Shown here piece by piece: positions 61,605 to 64,000 of a stretch of 64,000 bases of DNA. The DNA is from Streptomyces venezuelae. GTDB taxonomy: Bacteria; Actinomycetota; Actinomycetes; Streptomycetales; Streptomycetaceae. The stretch covers positions 3,044,001 through 3,108,000 of the forward strand of contig NZ_CP029189.1 in assembly GCF_008642275.1 (NCBI RefSeq), given 5' to 3'. Numbering within the stretch: position 1 is the stretch's first letter; every line of letters starts with the position of its first letter. Below the pieces are notes generated by a model. It worked only from the letters and a program-made list of their open reading frames with translations. It made no database searches and was not told the DNA's origin. Made by a program: the position numbers and the translations under genes.

Positions 61605-61971
61605 AGCGACGTTCTAATTCAGCCAATTTCGCCGAGGTATGTCCACTTCTGTCTGCTTTTCCGGGCTCTTTACATGCGAAGCAGCCGTTAATCCCAGGTG
61701 AAGACACCCCTTGTCGTCGAATTCACAAGGCGTGGTAGTGGCTTTCCCTGTACGATGAAGGCACACCAGATCGAACCAACTCTGCCTGACGCAGAGCTGG
61801 CGCGACCGCAAAGCGGCCGTGGCACCACCCCGTAGTGGGCGCCCAGGTATCACTCGGTTCTGCGCAAGAGGACAGCTCTCGGGGCTCCCACATGTACGGG
61901 TGCGGTCGCTCACAAGGCGAAGCACCGTCCGCAGACGGGGACGCTCTACCAGGCAGCGGAAAGGCAAGGCC
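61605..61971 (+). promoter_or_regulatory. Long leader region of the MFS gene
   Basis: 367 bp without a convincing gene. A -10-like TACGAT is at 61752-61757. Downstream lie several short stems (CTCTGC-N5-GCAGAG at about 61784-61800, CCAC/GTGG pairs around 61821-61839), giving a structured leader of about 210 nt. No known riboswitch class is recognised. Confidence 0.4.
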
Positions 61972-63390
61972 GTGACATCCGCGGTCACGACCGACACGTC
62001 CGCCCGCCCCGGCTACGGGCAGCTGCTTCGCACTCCCGGCGCCCTCGGCTTCGTACTCCCCGGCTTCGCAGCCCGACTGCCCTTCGGCATGCTGACCATC
62101 GGCATCCTGCTGCTGGTCCAGCACACCACCGGTTCCTACGGCAGCGCCGGCGTCGTCGCCGCCGTCACCGGCATCTCCATGGCGCTGTCCGCCCCGCTGA
62201 TGGGCATCTTCACCGACCGCTTCGGCCAGACCGCCGTCCTGCTGCCCGTGGTCCTCACGCACTCCGTCGCCGTCACCGGCCTGGCCGCGCTCGCGCTGCT
62301 GGACGCACCGGTCTGGGCACTGGCGATGGCCGCCGTACCCACCGGCGCCTCGGTCCCGCAGGTCGGACCGATGGTCCGGGCGCGCTGGGCCGCCAAGCTG
62401 GAGGGCTCTCCGCTGCTGCCGACGGCCGCCGCGTTCGAGTCCGTCACCGACGAGTTCACCTTCGTCGTCGGCCCGGTCCTGGCGACCGCGCTGTGCACCG
62501 GCGTCCACCCGGCGGCCGGCCTGGTCACCGAGGCCACGCTGACCCTGCTCGGCGGCCTGCTCTTCGCGGCCCAGCGGGCCAGCCAGCCCAAGACGCACAC
62601 CCCGTCGCACACCGGTGAGAAGCGCGCCTTCGCGCTGTCCTTCCCCGGCCTGCGCGTCCTGATCTTCGCCTTCCTCGGGATCGGCGCCGTCTTCGGCGGC
62701 ATGCAGGTCTCGCTCGCCGCCTTCTCCAACGAGATCGGCAACCCGGGTGCCAACGGCCTGCTCTACGGGGTCTTCGCCGCGGGCAACATGACCGCCGGAA
62801 TCGCCATGGGCGCCATCGCCTGGAAGATCGGCCCGCGTCGCCGGCTGATCCTGGGCTACGTCGGCCTCACCGCCGCCGCGTCCGTCCTGTGGGCGGCGAA
62901 CTCGATGATCCTGCTGGGCGCGCTCGGCCTGGTCGTCGGCCTGTGCATCGCCCCGGCGCTGATCACCGGCTACACCATGGTCGAGCAGCTGGTCCCCGCG
63001 AACGCGCGGACCGAGGCCTTCACCTGGCTGACCGGCTCGATCGCCTTCGGTCAGGCCATCGCCGTCATCCTGGCCGGCCGCCTGACGGACGCGCACGGGT
63101 CCTCGTTCGGCTTCCTGGTGCCCATGGGCGCCACCGCGCTCGCGCTGACCGCCCTGCTGGCGCTGCGGGCGAAGCTCGCCCCGAAGGCCCCGAGCCGGAT
63201 CGTGAACGCGTCCGCACACGAGGACGCGCCCGCACAGGAAGGCGCGCCCGCACAGGAGGACGCGCCCGAGACCGAGGCCACGGCCCCCGCGAAGCCGCAG
63301 CTGGCCACCCGCACCATCCCCTCGACGGCCTCCCGTAACCGGGTGAACGAGCGTGGGATGGGTCACCGCGTGCCGGTGACGGTGGACTGA
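61972..63390 (+). CDS. MFS transporter
   Basis: A 472-aa major-facilitator protein with about 12 helices in two halves. Loop motif GIFTDRFGQTAVLLP between helices 2 and 3 is the MFS signature. The C-terminal cytoplasmic tail has three near-identical Ala-Pro-Ala-Gln-Glu units (63221-63270 region). GTG 61972 follows GGAAAGGCAAGG. Substrate is unknown; the family places it among sugar/drug exporters. Confidence 0.85.
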   Translation: MTSAVTTDTSARPGYGQLLRTPGALGFVLPGFAARLPFGMLTIGILLLVQHTTGSYGSAGVVAAVTGISMALSAPLMGIFTDRFGQTAVLLPVVLTHSVAVTGLAALALLDAPVWALAMAAVPTGASVPQVGPMVRARWAAKLEGSPLLPTAAAFESVTDEFTFVVGPVLATALCTGVHPAAGLVTEATLTLLGGLLFAAQRASQPKTHTPSHTGEKRAFALSFPGLRVLIFAFLGIGAVFGGMQVSLAAFSNEIGNPGANGLLYGVFAAGNMTAGIAMGAIAWKIGPRRRLILGYVGLTAAASVLWAANSMILLGALGLVVGLCIAPALITGYTMVEQLVPANARTEAFTWLTGSIAFGQAIAVILAGRLTDAHGSSFGFLVPMGATALALTALLALRAKLAPKAPSRIVNASAHEDAPAQEGAPAQEDAPETEATAPAKPQLATRTIPSTASRNRVNERGMGHRVPVTVD

Positions 63391-63420
63391 TCCGCCGGAA
63401 TACGTCACCATGGAGCGTCG

Positions 63421-63447
63421 TTAGCACTCATTGAGTCAGAGTGCCAG
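63421..63447 (+). promoter_or_regulatory. CIRCE-like element (HrcA operator) before fmdB-type gene
   Basis: TTAGCACTC-N9-GAGTGCCAG. The left arm is a perfect match to the CIRCE consensus TTAGCACTC-N9-GAGTGCTAA, and the right arm matches seven of nine. It ends at the ribosome site, the usual CIRCE position. Confidence 0.75.
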
Positions 63448-63457
63448 GAGGAAATTC

Positions 63458-63781
63458 GTGCCGACCTACCAGTACCAGTGCACCGAGTGCGGTGAGGGCC
63501 TTGAGGCCGTGCAGAAGTTCACCGATGACGCACTGACCGTGTGCCCGAGCTGCGACGGACGCCTGAAGAAGGTGTTCTCCGCGGTCGGCATCGTCTTCAA
63601 GGGCTCCGGTTTCTACCGGAACGACAGCCGTGGCGCGTCGTCGAGCAGCACCCCTGCCTCGAAGCCGTCGTCCGGCTCCTCGTCGTCCTCGACGTCGACC
63701 GCTGCCGCCGCTCCTGCCGCCTCGTCCTCCTCGACGTCGTCGTCGAGCTCGTCGAGCAGCAGCTCCACGTCGGCCGCCTGA
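63458..63781 (+). CDS. FmdB-family zinc-ribbon protein
   Basis: A 107-aa protein. The N-terminal FmdB zinc ribbon is complete: PTYQYQCTECGEG and CPSCDGRLKKVFS (two Cys pairs), then FKGSGFYRND. The second half is almost pure Ser/Thr/Ala, a low-complexity tail common in streptomycete homologues. GTG 63458 has AGGAGG six bases upstream. The CIRCE-like element just before suggests heat-shock control by HrcA. Molecular role is unknown. Confidence 0.9.
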   Translation: MPTYQYQCTECGEGLEAVQKFTDDALTVCPSCDGRLKKVFSAVGIVFKGSGFYRNDSRGASSSSTPASKPSSGSSSSSTSTAAAAPAASSSSTSSSSSSSSSSTSAA

Positions 63782-63796
63782 CCGCATCCTCCCGAG

Positions 63797-63827
63797 GCCC
63801 CGCCGCCCCTGTCGGCAGCGGGGCTTT
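63797..63827 (+). terminator. Hairpin terminator after fmdB gene
   Basis: GCCCCGC ... GCGGGGC stem followed by TTT. Confidence 0.75.
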
Positions 63828-63862
63828 CGGCATGCCCACGGCAGGGCCTTAGGGTGGACCGC

Positions 63863-64000
63863 ATGGTGAACGCAGAGATCGGTGTCATCGGCGGTTCGGG
63901 CTTCTACTCCTTCCTGGAGGACGTCTCCGAGATCCAGGTGGAGACCCCGTACGGACCCCCGAGCGACTCCCTGTACGTGGGCGAGCTGGCCGGGCGCCAG
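63863..64000 (+). CDS. mtnP: S-methyl-5'-thioadenosine phosphorylase, N-terminal part (cut by window edge)
   Basis: The first 46 codons. [17 protein letters not shown] with the GGSGFY phosphate-binding motif and TPYGPPSD are characteristic of the MTA/purine phosphorylase family, which salvages methylthioadenosine. ATG 63863 follows a -10-like TAGGGT (63850-63855) by seven bases, again a leaderless pattern. The remainder lies outside. Confidence 0.88.
   Translation, partial: MVNAEIGVIGGSGFYSFLEDVSEIQVETPYGPPSDSLYVGELAGRQ

Overview
The window is a high-GC actinobacterial chromosome segment and is almost certainly from a Streptomyces. The evidence is strong G/C bias at third codon positions, an SsgA-like sporulation protein, the tam/tamR pair, many GTG starts, frequent leaderless-type promoters, and actinobacterial gene order. 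Two blocks match order I know from mycobacteria and streptomycetes: tatD-rpfB-ksgA-ispE near rsmI and pmt, and galU-moeA-(moaC-mog)-rimJ-sepX. The DNA is core-chromosome-like throughout. One small accessory patch lies at about 46.9-50.9 kb.

Layout. 0-5.4 kb: 5' part of ppc, a fatty-acid desaturase/TetR operon, a VOC protein with tam, divergent tamR, and a LuxR-type response regulator. 5.9-7.7 kb: galE and a second regulator whose receiver lacks its phospho-Asp. 7.8-13.1 kb: three tandem membrane-anchored beta-propeller (PQQ-repeat) proteins. 13.1-22.4 kb, minus strand: ABC-F ATPase, acyltransferase, ispE, ksgA, rpfB, tatD, a zinc-ribbon protein and rsmI; pmt diverges from these. 24-31.8 kb: small secreted protein, DUF6193-like protein, class B PBP, YbaK deacylase, serine hydrolase, and a cbiMN-Q-O ECF metal transporter with a Nur-box-like operator. 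32-38.9 kb: ssgE, a TetR/MMPL pair, tricorn protease. 39-46.9 kb: a Baeyer-Villiger-type cassette (SDR, hydrolase, monooxygenase) with divergent MerR, exonuclease III, GNAT, a CoA-transferase, and an unknown protein.

46.9-50.9 kb, the accessory patch: on the minus strand, a small helical protein, a 474-aa protein with a WxG motif, and a lipoprotein, in tight order. On the plus strand, a stand-alone polymorphic toxin type 44-like domain overlaps a small membrane protein. An imperfect direct repeat flanks that pair, and one copy touches the 3' end of a tRNA-Ala gene. This is my best candidate for an undescribed system: a T7SS/LXG-like effector locus next to an orphan toxin/immunity-like pair.

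51-64 kb: sepX, rimJ-like GNAT, Moco genes, galU, 5-formyl-THF cyclo-ligase, penicillin-acylase-family hydrolase, a K+/H+ antiporter with a probable CTG start, an MFS transporter with a long leader, an fmdB zinc-ribbon gene carrying a CIRCE-like element, and the start of an MTA phosphorylase gene.

Regulatory themes readable from the DNA are a repeated TANNNT-N6/7-start pattern (leaderless transcription), several well-formed operators, strong hairpin terminators, and a dispersed repeat that supplies the last codons (Ser-Pro-Ala-Gly-Val-stop) of two unrelated genes.
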